Source: Typhlomys cinereus (taxonomy: Eukaryota > Chordata > Mammalia > Rodentia > Platacanthomyidae). From it: DNA of 64,000 nucleotides. Location of the stretch: contig JALPQD010000225.1 of assembly GCA_023101885.1 (NCBI GenBank), forward strand, positions 2,976,001 to 3,040,000, in the 5' to 3' direction. The number at the start of each line of letters is the position of its first letter. The first letter of the stretch is position 1. A program made the position numbers and the translations under genes. Below are positions 13,430 to 26,340 of the stretch, in pieces. The notes beneath the pieces were generated by a model, which was not told where the DNA came from, did not search any database, and saw only the letters and a program-made list of their open reading frames with translations.

Positions 13430-13830
13430 GATAAATGCCCATCAAAGGGCTTAAGGGAACAAGGAGTTTATTTTCTTACTGATAGTCCAGTTACAGTCTG
13501 TAGTCCAGCTTGACGAAAAAGCATGCACCAATACCAGGCTGAGGGAATTGGCCACACCATCTCTACATAATGGCTGAGAAAGGGATGATCTTTACTTGCC
13601 AGATCAGCATTTCTGATCAAGTGTACACGAGGATACTAACTTTCTCAACCAGCTCTCTGTTTTATTCCAGGGCCTAATCCCACCCACCATGGGCTGGGCC
13701 TTCCCCATTAGCCAGACAATCTCCTGCAGGTCTGCTCTGGGCCTACTTAACTGCTGCTAACTAGTCTACAAATGTGCCCAGAACTTAAACCCTCAACTGT
13801 CAAGTTGACACCTGTGCCCAACTATGACAA
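13430..13830 (-). mobile_element. Medium-reiterated rodent repeat (URR1/RMER-like), antisense
   Basis: Shares long stretches with 53300-53690 in the same orientation and 39725-40130 in the opposite one. Shared text includes cttaagggaacaaggagttt, ttggccacaccatct, atgggctgggccttcc and caactgtcaagttgacacc. It interrupts the old L1. From memory it resembles non-autonomous rodent repeats often classed with hAT elements, but I cannot confirm the family. Confidence 0.55.
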
Positions 13831-14227
13831 ACATCATTCTAGGACACAAGACAGTTCCACAAATACAGGAAAACTGAAATCATGCCCTGCATATTATCTG
13901 ACCAACATAGACTAAATGTAGACATCTACAACAAAGAAAACAATGTAAAGCACACAAACTCATGAAAGCTAAATAACACATTTTTGAATGACTAATGGGT
14001 CAAAGAAGAAATAAAACAATTTAAAAAATTCTTTAAGTCCAATGAAAATTAAGTGATAACCTACCAAAATCTATCAGTGTATTAAAAGATATTCTAGGAG
14101 GAAAGTTTATAGTATTAAATGCTTACATCAAGAAAAAAGAAAGATAAAAAATAAATGACTTAACATTATCAGAAAGCTTTAGGGGAAAAAAAAAAAAAAC
14201 AAGAAAAATCAATCTTAAAATGGGTAG

Positions 14228-15059
<832 letters not shown>

Positions 15060-15062
15060 TGA

Positions 15063-15359
<297 letters not shown>

Positions 15360-15776
15360 TGAAGTGTCCTGGTGGGCCTGGATCCAAGAATAGGCATTTG
15401 TGGACTACTGTTCATCTCAGGGTTTCATGGAGTACAGGAACAATGTGGAATTATTAGATATTATGGCAATTTGTCTTTGTCTTCCCTTCTTCCATCCAAA
15501 ACCTTAAACTTTAAGGAAAGACTTCTGTCTTACACCACAAGATTTTTGCCCAAAATTGTATTGAAAGGGAAGTTGCTCTTTCCCTTGATACAATAATTAT
15601 TGTGACTGGTGGCCTTATGCACCTAACTTGAAAAACCATATAGTCTATCAGGACATAATTTCTGCACAATCCTATATGTGTACATGCAATTTGGATGCTT
15701 GTATGTTGAAAAAACAAATTTAGTTCCATGCTTAATCATAAATGGTAGCAGAAAGCCCAGAGATGACAATTTTTTA

Positions 15777-15920
15777 ACATTTTTTATTATTTCTGCTCAT
15801 ACAAACTTAATAGGTACACTAGTTCCCTCCCTCCCTTCTCCTCCCCCCCGAACCCCCTGTTCACCCTCCCCTCACCCCTCCCTCCCCATCCCCCAGTGCC
15901 TTACCCCCAATCCCCAGAGT
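15777..15920 (-). mobile_element. Short antisense L1 3' tail inside the SLC25A15 pseudogene 3' UTR
   Basis: Reverse complement of the young L1 end: T-rich start, ctcatacaaacttaataggt, then a C-rich tract ending cccccaatccccagagt. A perfect 19-bp target-site duplication, cagagatgacaatttttta, is at 15758-15776 and 15921-15939. It therefore landed after the pseudogene. Confidence 0.92.
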
Positions 15921-17441
15921 CAGAGATGACAATTTTTTATGGAGATGATTGTAAGTGATTGCTTGATATACCCTAGATATAGGGCTCCTGCTGAAGTCTG
16001 CTGAACCTGTACACTAAGGTTAAAATGCTAAAGTTTTTTCATGTGATAACTTGGAAACTAAAATAGCCATCCAGATTTTTAGCAGAGCTTATATGCATAT
16101 TGGTATGGCTTCCACATTTTCAGGGTGGGCATCCTAGATTTTCCCAAGATACTCTTCTAACACTGTGCCATTTACTTTCTAGGCAGGTTTTTATTTCCTA
16201 CTTTGATGATATTGCTAGGTGTGATCACAGGACAGGCCTCTGCCTTCTTTTCCTCTCCCCTTAGGCTGAGCTGGAGACTGGAGAAGGGGCCAAGGGAAAT
16301 AGCTGTTCTGCTATGCTCTGACAAAGAGTCTGTCAGTTCTAAGTCCATCTCTGAATCCACCTTGAATTCTCATGTCCTTTCTGCCTCCACTAAACAAGTC
16401 TTTTCAGAAAGCAGTCTTGGGTACCTCTTGAGCCAATGGTAGTACTCATGGAGAGACCCTTTTCCTCTCAGAAACAGGAAGAGTTTAGTGCTTCCGTTCC
16501 ATAGTAAGTGAAGTCAGGGCTCATTCTCCTGAAGTTCATCTTGAGATCCATGACTCCTTGCCTTTCTTTTTCATTGTTGGAGTGTTCTATATTTGGAACT
16601 GGCAGTCTGAGAGTTTTAATGAGTGGAAATAGGGTGTGATTTTAAAGACTTTAAAAAACACTAGAATGTAAGAAGAGTGATTTTATTAAACTAGGTAGTA
16701 TGTAGCATTTCTTCTGGTCCCCACAGACTTAGTTCTTTGCAGAGTGTTATAAGTTGGACTACAGAGGTAAGCCTCATCTTTGAAGTTCCAAGATCAGCAG
16801 GTGCTCTAAGTAGGAAGGGTTCTTATCAGCCTGTAGAGCTAAAGGAAGCAGCCTGACCTTATTCATAAGTCCTTGCCTTGTATGTCTGTCCTGCTGGCAG
16901 AAGGTAAGTGCTGGGTGAAGCCCCTAATCTCCATAAACTTTCTGCTACTACCAAGTCTCTGGCAACTCTTAAATAGTATCGGGAGCATGAGGGTCAGGAA
17001 ATCAAGGTGCTACCAAAAAGGGAGGGGTACCTCTCAGCCTGATATTCTCCAGAGTTATAGCTGGTCCTCCATTTAGTCTTTATGAGAAAATTATCTTTTC
17101 TATTTTTAATTTTCTTTCTGTAACTAAATGGTCAGTAGCTACTGAGTGGTCCCTCAGTACAGACAGACCTGGGTTGAAGCAAAGTAGAAAACAAAACTGA
17201 TTTCCTTCAGGAAGGGAACTGTTCAGGGCCCAGAGTCTCCCTGCCTGATGCCCAGGAACTAATCCACATTAGTCCTGCTGGAAGTAGGTCTTCTTATAGG
17301 CTGTCCTTTAAAAACTTAGTGAATTGTCTTACATTGATATAATCAGAAGCAAGTAGAGATGTTGAATGAAAACCTAAGGAGATAATTTTTTTCATTCTAT
17401 TTGCTTAATTTGTGGCTCAGTATTTGGGCACAACTGTATGT

Positions 17442-17489
<48 letters not shown>
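17442..17489. repeat. (CT)n microsatellite in the pseudogene 3' UTR
   Basis: 24 uninterrupted CT units, followed by catatgtatatatata. Confidence 0.97.
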
Positions 17490-17493
<4 letters not shown>

Positions 17494-20164
17494 GTATATA
17501 TATAAAATAACTTGACATTTTGCTTATAAAGAAATTTGAGTGCTATATCATTAAATTATTTACCTAAAAAAATGAGTAGGCAGAAAACAATAAATTGAAA
17601 CTGAAAAACACAACATAAAAAAAATCATCGAAAGAAAGAACAGGTTCTTCAAAAACACAAACAAAATTAATGAATCCTTATCCAGGTTAACCAAAAGAAA
17701 AGATAGAATGCACAAATCAAAAAAATCAGAAATGAAAATCCCAACAGATACCAGAGAAATCCAAAGAATCAAAAGGGCATATTTTAAAAATTCACACTCC
17801 TCCAAAATGGACAAGTTTCTAAATACATATGACTTACCAAAATTTATTCAAAATGAAATTGATAATTTAAGCAGACCATAAAAGTAATGAAATTAAAATA
17901 CTTATTACAAATCTCCTAACTAAAAAAATCCAGGACCAGATAGATTCAGTGCAAATTTCTATCAGACTTTCAAAGGAGAATGAACCTTACTACTCCTCAA
18001 ATTATTCCATAAAATACAGAAGGAATGCTCCCAAAGTCTTTCTGTGAAGCCAGTATTACTCTGATTCCAAAACAAAATAACGACACATGAAGAAAGAGAA
18101 TTATGGGACAATCTTACTAAGAACACAGATGCAAAAATCCTCAATAAAATACTTGCAAACCGAATCTAAAAACACACTCAAAAGATCATACACCATTCAT
18201 TCCAGGAACACGAGGATGGTTTAACATATGTAAATCAACAAATGTGATCCATCATATTAACAGACTCAAAAATAAAAAGCTTATGATCCTCTTAGTAGAT
18301 GCAGAAAAGTCCTTTGACAAAATTCGACATACCTTCATGATGAAAATTTGAAGAGATCAAGAATAAAGGGGAAATATCCAAACAAAAATTATATGTACAA
18401 ACCTATGACAAATATCATCCTAAATGGGGAAAAATTTGAAGCATTCCCACTTAGATCATTATGGATACACAGCTGTCCACTGCCACCACTACTCCTGTTC
18501 AGTGTGGTGCTTGAAATCCTAGCCAGAATAAGGCAAGAGAGGGAGATAAAAGAGATACAAATAGGAAAGGAAGAAGTTTAAAGTATCCCTATTTGTAGAT
18601 AATATGATTCTATACTCCAGAGATCCATATGACTCCATCAAGAAACTACTTGAATTAATAAGCACTTTCAGTAAAGGACAGTTTACAAAATCAACATAGA
18701 AAAATCAGTAGCCTTCTAATATACCAGAGACCAACAAGCTGAGAAAGAAGTGAGGGAATCAGTCTCAAAGAAAATAAAATACCTTGGAATAAACTTAACC
18801 AAGGAAGTAAACTACCTATCTAATAGAAGCTACAAAACACTGCTGAAAGAAATTAAAGAGGCTACTAGAAAGTAGAAAGACCTTCCATACTCATGGAATA
18901 ATAGGATATTAAGAAAATGACCATCCTACTAAAGGCAAAGATTCAATGCAATCTCAACCAAAATCCCAATGTAATTATTCTCAGAAAAGGAAAAAAATCT
19001 AAAAATTCAAGATCCCAATTAAGTAAAACAATCTTGAACAATAAAAACATTGCTGAAGGTATCACTATACCAGATTTCAAACTATATTAGAGAACTATAG
19101 TATTAAAAATATCATGGTACTAGTACAGAAACAGATACAGCAACAGATACATGGATTAGAACAGAGAACTCAGTTATAAACTCCTACATATATAGTCAAT
19201 TAACTTTTAACAAAGATACCAGACATAGACACTGGGAAAAGGACAGCATCTTCGAAAAGTGGTACTGGGAAAATTGAACATCTACAAGTAGAAGAATGAA
19301 AAAAATGAAATAAACTTCACTAACTATGCATCTGATAATGAACTAATATCAAGAGTGCACAAAGAACTAAAAAATTAAACATCAAGGGGGTAAACAGTCC
19401 AATTAGAAAATAGGTCTTGGAACTTAAAAGAAACCTTCCCCAGGATGAAATTAAAATGTTTAACAAGTACCTTAAAAATGTTCCACCTACATAATCAATT
19501 AAGGAAATGTAAACCAAAACCAACTTGAGATATCATTTCACCCTGATCAGAATGGCTAAAATCCAAAACATATACAACAATAAATGCTGGAGAGGATGCA
19601 GGGAGAAGGGAAACCTCATTCATACATTGTTTGTGGCAATGAAGGCTTGTAAAAAACCACTCTGGAGATCAGTATGGCATTTTCTAAAACAATTAAAAAT
19701 TGAAATGTCATATGATGCAACTCTACCACAATGCACAATGGCTGGCATACTAACATGCCCACATAGACAAACAAAGATCTCAGAGGGAGTAATTTCAATC
19801 AATAGGAACCTTAGAAACTAAGGCTTGACATGTGAAGTTTGTCTGCCCAAGGAATGGCTACTTTGTCTGCCACAGAGGTCTGAACCCACACAGAGCAGAT
19901 GGTCCGGAGGGAAACCTGGGAAACATAGAAGCAGATGGACAGAAGGGTGGGAGGGAACGGGATGGATTGATGAAGGGAGAGGAGAAAGGGAGAGAATAAA
20001 AGAAGAGTGGGAGAATATAGGGAGGGAGGAGGAAAGAAGGGGAAACATTGTACAAATAGGAAAAAAAATAAATTTAAATTTTAAAAAAGAAAAACAGGAA
20101 AAAAAAATTTGACCTTGGAACTAAAATGTACTTCTTAAAAAAAGAAGTTCAAATGTCAAACTGG

Positions 20165-20455
20165 GAAAGCCACTTTGGAGATCAGTAAGGTAAGATCAAA
20201 AAATCCCATGAGCATGGCCCAGTGCCATATTTCATTGACTAGTTCCATGAGTTGGAATTTTTGGCATATTTAAACAGACTAGTCTAGCAAGTAAAGTTTG
20301 TCTCTTTCTCCACAGTCCTCTGGATACGATGTTCCAGTTCCCTCAACCCCTAGTGCTGGTAAGAAATGTAATATGACAATTATAAACCAGAATAAAACCC
20401 CTTGTTTCCCCTTAACAATTTGGTCCTGAATTCAGCAGCAACAGCCAGAGTAAGG
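20165..20455 (+). mobile_element. Medium-reiterated repeat fragment (URR1/RMER-like)
   Basis: The right half resembles the ends of other copies here: gttccagttccctcaaccc, ataaaccagaataaaacccc, ttgtttccccttaac. Diverged, family uncertain. Confidence 0.4.
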
Positions 20456-20543
20456 TGTGGTTCTAGCCTTAAGAAGTGTCCAGGCAGTTGCTAGTCAGCT
20501 CCTTTCCCAATTTTACAATCTCTTCAGTGTTTTGATTTATTTT

Positions 20544-20580
20544 ATGTTTTGTTTTATTTTGTTTTGTTTTGTTTTGTTTT
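20544..20580. repeat. (GTTTT)n simple repeat
   Basis: Repeated GTTTT pentamers with one ATTTT interruption. Confidence 0.9.
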
Positions 20581-21410
20581 CTGGCTGAGAAGACTCCTGA
20601 AATCTAGACAGTCCTTTCTGTGGTGGCTTAAAATCTTTTCTCAAGAACTTAATTTGTATCTTTTTCTCCAAACACTAAAGACCAGTGTCCTCTCCTCTGT
20701 CTCCCTGAACCCTATTGCACTTCTCTAGAACCATCTTTCTGCAACTAATCACCATGAATTATATTTTATTGTGCCCATAGGCTGCTTCTTCATAGTTTCA
20801 AATAACCAAAAGACATGTTGTTTTCAAGATGCCCTTTTCCAACAAACGCTCCCTTAAGCTAGCTGCCATGGTCACTCCTCACTTCCTTACAGATTCCACT
20901 GCCTCTGGAGCTTCTATGAATATCATACCCAGGCATCATGCTTCCCTCCATCTCAACCCATTGTCACCAAAACTATTTTGAAAATCATTGAGACTAGCAA
21001 AAGCCCAAATCTAATAGTCTTTTTTCAATCTTTATTCTAAAAGATAACTGATACAGAGCCATCTAGATGCCCACAAATAATCTCACTTTGGTTTCAAGAA
21101 GAAAGGTCTCAAACATGCTTCATTGTCCCTCACAGTAAGAGGTGATTGTATGAGGAAGTTCTGGCCAAGCACATACAAGCAGGAGCAGGAGTTCTGAGCA
21201 GTCCCTGTGTCAGATCATTACAAGGAATGGTGTACCCTCTATTACCTTTCCTATCCTGGCCCATATTTGCCAGAAGGATAAGTTATGCACCCTGGGGATG
21301 TGAAGAACAAGTCCTAAAGATTCTCAGACCTAGGTGACCTCATGAAACATGTCTATCTTATGGAACTGGCTGAGATTGAATATAGAGAGTTTGGCTGTTT
21401 TGGAGTACAT
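20581..21410. other. Intronic sequence, nothing recognised
   Basis: Moderate GC sequence with no open frame that resembles a NEK10 exon or other gene. Confidence 0.4.
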
Positions 21411-21411
21411 A

Positions 21412-21442
21412 CACACTCACTCACTCTCACACACACACACAG

Positions 21443-21481
<39 letters not shown>

Positions 21482-21500
21482 AATAGAGAGAGAGAAAGAA
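21412..21500. repeat. (CA)n/(GA)n compound microsatellite
   Basis: A CA-rich run (21412-21447) passes directly into a GA run with GAAA interruptions (21448-21500). Confidence 0.95.
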
Positions 21501-22480
21501 AAGTCAGATCTAGATGAACATACAGGTCCAAGATTAGTACTTTCCAGCATGCTTCTTGGAAAACTATTCTGTGTTCTGAGAACATACGCTCCAGATTATT
21601 CTGGATTCTGGGGAGATGAGCTCCAACAAACTCTATTTTCACATACCCATGGTGACTTCTGGCAATTATGGTTCAACTCAACACACCAGTTGGCTCAGCT
21701 CTGCAAAGTGTAAAAAGTACTTTCTAGGTGCTGTTTGTTAGTATATACATACCTCACTTGGGATTGCCTTTCTCCTCCAGAAGCACTGAAACTTCTTTTT
21801 AAAATGCCTAAAACAAGAAAAAAAAATGAAAGACTTTGTTCAAAACATCTCCAGAATGTTGTTTCATATTGTGTATTTGTTTGTTATGCTCAGCGATAGA
21901 GAAACCTAGGTCCCTGCAAATATTGGGTAAAGGCTCTGCCTAAGATGTATCCCCAGTTCTGGAAATTCTTTTCTAAAATATGGCATTTTTATTATCTGAG
22001 CAGCTGTACATATCTGTATTGTTTTTTCTTTGTGAAAATATTAGCTCAAATTCATTAAAAATTACTATTTACTTGATGGGCTTGTTTAAGGGCCTCTTTC
22101 CAAAGGAAAGATGGTAACACAAACGTGACTCTTAACAAAACATCTTGTCTGCATCACTGTCATCCTCAGGTAGCTCCATACTCCTACCCATGTCAGAGTT
22201 CAGCTCATCCCTCCATCCCCCCTGCCCTCCTGTCACTATCACCAGGAATGAACAACACCAAACTCATCATCAACTAATGAAGTGCTTCTAAAACCTGCTA
22301 CACATTTATATGCATAAGAATAATAAGAATTTTCTCCTGTGTGACATTCAATTTTCAGCTGCAAATCAAGACATTCCATCTATTGGGCAGGAACAAGAGA
22401 TACATGATAAAGCACTGGACATTGTTATGGTCCATAAAATCTGAAACATCTAGTCACCATTTTGGTGAATCGATTAACTA
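21501..22480. other. Intronic sequence, nothing recognised
   Basis: Unique-looking intron sequence, with no gene or clear interspersed repeat. Confidence 0.4.
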
Positions 22481-22483
22481 TAA

Positions 22484-22692
22484 GGGGGCTGGAAAAATGG
22501 CTGGGGGGAATTAAGATTTTGCCTCTCAAGCAAAAGGACCTGAGTTCAGATCCCAGATCCCACATAAAAATGCCACTTCTGGCCCTGAGAGTTAGAGTCT
22601 GGGAAATCCCAAAGCAAAGCAATAAGAAAGTAGAGTAACCTAGAATGATTCCCAGAGTCACCCTTGGGCTTTCAAGCACACAATGCCCTCTG

Positions 22693-22745
<53 letters not shown>

Positions 22746-22780
22746 CACATTAGCACCTACACAGAAGCAAAAAAAAAAGT
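22484..22780 (+). mobile_element. B2-superfamily SINE, older subfamily
   Basis: Starts gggggctggaaaaatggctg. The B box lies in cctgagttcagatccc, followed by agatcccacataaaaatgcc, gatgattcccagagtcaccc and a 60-bp CA run, then A-rich sequence. Confidence 0.85.
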
Positions 22781-23581
22781 AGTATAAGAAAGATGAAAAT
22801 GATTAGGAATAAAAATAAAATGTGGGAGAAAAAAAGAAGGATGAAAATGTAGTTAAATCTTTAGCACATCACTCTGATCTTTAGAAAGACTATTTTAAAT
22901 CTTTTTTGAGGGAGGGAGATTTTCATACCAAGATCACTGAGGAGACAGAACTATTACTACTTAATTTATTTAAGAGAATTTCTAGTTAGAATTCTTATGT
23001 CTTGTAATTTACTCATCTCAAATAATTACCCTTTTCTTCTTTTCTATTTTAATATTGCTTTCAATATCACTGGAATACACTGGACCTAATCTGCCCTTAT
23101 GGTCTTCAAAATTTATCTAAGGAGGTCTTTTTTTTCTTATCTGTTCCTCAACATGTCTTTTTATTTGTTTGCTTCAAACTAATATTGGGGTGAATTTATA
23201 TGTCATATTTTTCCATAGTTCTAAAATCTTGATACATTTACTTTGCTGCTTTAGAGAAAGTTCATCAGTTTACAACAGCTTAAATAAAATTGTACAAAAA
23301 TCAATCGACTCTATGGTTATTTTCTTTTACCCATTCATTCTCCCTTTAACCCACATATTGATAAAATGCCAATTCCATCATTTTAGAGGCACAGCTATGT
23401 GCAGACTGGTTTTCGCAGCACTGCAGTTTACACAGGAGTTTTACAGAAGCGCAGTAAAGTCTTGGCTTTCCTGACTGGCCTGCCTGCTCTACCCTGTGAG
23501 TACTACCTCTGGAACACCAGCCTTGGGTTACACCTGTGCTGCAATTCCCACCACAACTACACACAGGTAAAGCACACTTAC
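22781..23581. other. NEK10: NEK10 intron downstream of the 23.6 kb exon
   Basis: Sequence 3' (in gene direction) of the donor at 23581. AT-rich, with no next exon recognised. Confidence 0.45.
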
Positions 23582-23668
23582 TAAATGTAGACTCCTTCAG
23601 AGGGCTTGAACTGGAGCTGCTGCAGCTGTCCAAGATGTCTAGTTCATCATCTAGCTCTGAAAATGTAT
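23582..23668 (-). CDS. NEK10: NEK10 coding exon (acidic/serine linker)
   Basis: Third NEK10 exon, minus strand, 87 nt. The acceptor is ttttttccaatgtacag and the donor is strong (TTTA|gtaagtgtg). It enters in phase 1 and leaves in phase 1. With the G from the previous exon it encodes DTFSELDDELDILDS, a serine run, then PLKESTF, matching the linker of NEK10 that precedes its C-terminal region. The intron separating it from the previous exon is only 87 bp (23669-23755), close to the minimum for a mammalian intron. The next downstream exon is not recognisable between 1 and 23581. Confidence 0.91.
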
Positions 23669-23755
23669 CTGTACATTGGAAAAAAGAAGAAAGGGGGTGA
23701 GCATTGAAAACAAAGTGCCCCAGGTGTATACCTGCCCACACTCTGCTCACAGCAC

Positions 23756-23939
23756 CTTTCTCCAGACTCTCCAGGTGGAAGTTCTCCTCTGACAGCACCT
23801 CCTCACAGGCCCTGTCCTCCTCTTTTCCACAGGGCGCCTGGAAACCCTCTCCAGGAAGGTCTGCAGACTCAGAAAGCTCACTCTTCAGGCTGGCTGCCCC
23901 ACTGCTGCTGCTGCTCAAACTCGCCTTCTCAAAGGTTTC
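23756..23939 (-). CDS. NEK10: NEK10 coding exon (serine-rich post-kinase region)
   Basis: Next NEK10 exon, minus strand. Acceptor ttcccttccag precedes GAAACCTTTGAG. The exon is 184 nt, 61 codons plus one base. It encodes a low-complexity acidic and serine-rich tail beginning ETFEKASLSSSSSGAASLK and ending NFHLESLEK, as in the region after the kinase and coiled coil of NEK10. It joins in phase 0 to the exon at 47.6 kb (…LLSH|ETFEK…). The donor AAAG|gtgctg is weak. A better-looking donor lies 24 nt downstream (GGCAG|gtatac, exon end 23732) and would keep the frame while adding eight residues. I chose the first because it reproduces the EKD junction I know from human NEK10. Reading straight through both exons gives an open frame of about 190 codons, which is misleading. 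Confidence 0.92.
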
Positions 23940-25266
23940 CTGGAAGGGAAATTCCAGCTCTTAATAACGCCTCATCTTTCCCTCCTCTGGAACACTCAAA
24001 GCTCATTAGAAAGTACAGATAATCACTTAAAATATCGCTGAAAATATTTAATGCAGATTAACATTCAAGATTCCACCTAAATAACCATTCAGTTCACAAA
24101 TACTATGAAGTAAGTCTATAATTGACTATTACAAAAGACACTGGAGGCCATAATGCTAGAAACAAAGCCTGTACAATCCAGTGAATAACTACGTGTCTAA
24201 GAAGTAGGCCATATATGTTGATTTACTTGAAATTTCTCTCCTTTACATTTGTGCCCAAAATATCTGCAAAGGGATCTTCTCAGCACCATACTCGATAAGA
24301 AAGACTTCATTTCTTCAAAGAAAATCACTAGCAGATAAAGCCAGGCCATGAGGAAAGAAAAAAGAAAAATCCAGAAAGGAATTTATGACAACAGTAATAA
24401 GGACTCTCTCGGGAGCTAACCACAGCCTCCTCCAGAATCTTGTGAAGCAATGGAAGCACATCTGCTGGAAAATCACACCACGGCCACTCATCTGGCCAAG
24501 AGATTAAACTTCTTCTACACTGTATTAAAAACTGCACATAATATTAAAACCTGTGGGACCAGGCGAAGGCAGTTCTCAGAGGGAAGATTACAGCTCTTAG
24601 TTTCCACATCAAATGATGAGAGAGAAATAGAAATAAGTAACCTGTGGATGAGCTTTAAGGTTCTGGAATAACAATAACAAACTAAGTACAAAAGTATTAG
24701 AAGTGGAAAAACAGCAAAAATTGAGGCACAAATCAATGAAATACAAAAACTCAATGAAAATATTAATGATGAAAAAGGAGACAAAATGATAAATATTAGT
24801 GATGAAAAAGCAGACAGAACAAGAGAAACAGAGGAAACACAGAAAACCATGAGGTTACATTTCAAAAATTTTCATTCCACTAAATTGCACAACCTAAGAA
24901 AAAAATAGATATCTAAATGCATATAACCCAGCAGAGTTAAATCAAGATGAAATAAACAACCTAAACCAACTTATAATACAAAAAAGGGACCAAAACAGTA
25001 ATTACAAATCTCCCAACTAAAAAAAAGCCCAGAGCCAGACAGATTTAGCACAGGATACTAACAAGTCTTCAAAGTCCAACTAACACCAATACTTCTCAAA
25101 TAGTTACTAACATAGAAGAGGAAAAATATCTCTAAATTTTTTCTATGAGGCAAGTATTATCCTGACACACACAAAAATAAATAAATAAATAGACATCAAT
25201 AAAAGTATTATATGTCAATCTACCTCATGAACATTAAGACAAAAGTCTTCCATAAAATACTAACAA

Positions 25267-25543
25267 GCCAGGCTGGAGAGATGGCTCAAGGGTTAAGACT
25301 CTGCCTCACAAGCATAAGATCCTGAGTTCAGATCCCAGGTTCCATGTAAAAACATCTGGTGGAAACTGCGGCAGCCTGCACTTTTGGCTCTGGTAGGTAT
25401 AGCCTGGAAAATTCCAGAGTGAAGCAAGAAAGAGAGAGAGGCAATCCAGGATAATTCCTGAAGTTACTCTTGGTCCTCCACAGGGACACATAGTGCCTCC
25501 TCACAAACACACACAAAAACACACACACACACAATATATGATT

Positions 25544-25594
<51 letters not shown>

Positions 25595-25604
25595 GATAGG
25601 TAGG

Positions 25605-25648
<44 letters not shown>

Positions 25649-25649
25649 C
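25267..25649 (+). mobile_element. B2-superfamily SINE with GATA-expanded tail
   Basis: tRNA-like head (ggctggagagatggctcaag; B box in cctgagttcagatccc), older-type body (gataattcctgaagttactc), short CA run, then a long GATA repeat in place of the A tail. The 12-bp duplication aaatactaacaa is at 25255-25266 and 25650-25661. Confidence 0.9.
25544..25648. repeat. (GATA)n tetranucleotide repeat
   Basis: More than 20 GATA units with a single short interruption (gataggtaggta). It forms the 3' tail of a SINE. Confidence 0.97.
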
Positions 25650-26046
25650 AAATACTAACAAACAAAAAAACCCGAACACATCAAAAAATTACTAACCACA
25701 ATAAAGTTGGATTCATTCAGATATGCAAAGACAATTCAACATAGTAAGTATAATCCATTGTCCACATAGACTACAAGAAAAAAACCACATCATCTCAATA
25801 CATAAAGAAAAGGCTTTTGTTAAAATCTAAAATACCTTGATGATGAAAGTTTTAGAGAGAATAGGGAAATTATCAAGCAGCTACATGATTTTCTACAAAA
25901 GACCCAAAAACATACATTGTTGCAAAGACAGCTTCTTCAATGCACAGTGAGGAAAAACTGGACATCTAGAAGATTTGGTAAAACAGTAGAAGATTGAAAT
26001 TTGACCCTTATCTGCATAAAATATAAATTGCAAACATATCAAATAC

Positions 26047-26340
26047 CACAGTGTTAAATCTGAAACTAGTTGATATGGGAAGACCCAGTCTAAGGTGGGA
26101 AGCACCATTCCCGGGCAGGTGGAGAGAGCAGGCTCAGTGTTTTGATAGGCAGACTGGCAAATGAGAAAGTATGTCTCAGCTTTTCTGTGGACATGGTGTG
26201 ATCAGTTCCCTCAGATCCTGAGGTTGGTGTGAACTTTCCTGCCATGCTGATTAATTGTAACCAGAATCTGTAAGCTAAGAAACCCCCTCTTATTCCCTTA
26301 TATTCTTTAGGTCTTGTATTCATTCAGCGTGGGAGGATGA
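26047..26340 (+). mobile_element. Medium-reiterated rodent repeat (URR1/RMER-like)
   Basis: Contains gatatgggaagacccagtct, gggaagcaccattccc, gacatggtgtgatcagttcc, tgtaaccagaatctgtaagc and aagaaaccccctcttattcc, a layout I associate with common rodent non-autonomous repeats. Class uncertain. Confidence 0.5.

Larger units (their letters stand above)
24520..26046 (+). mobile_element. Old L1 ORF2 fragment, interrupted by a SINE
   Basis: ORF2-like text includes ggcagttctcagagggaaga, then Asn/Lys-rich sequence, the region before the reverse transcriptase (24900-25060) and reverse-transcriptase-like text (25690-25830). It ends in a decayed ORF2 middle. The SINE at 25267-25649 splits it. Confidence 0.65.

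Noticed and set aside
23346..23918. A 190-codon minus-strand open frame taken as one protein
   Set aside because: It reads through two NEK10 exons and the 87-bp intron between them; splice sites and known protein text favour separate exons.
25544..25648. CRISPR-like or satellite array
   Set aside because: A pure tetranucleotide run with no spacers.
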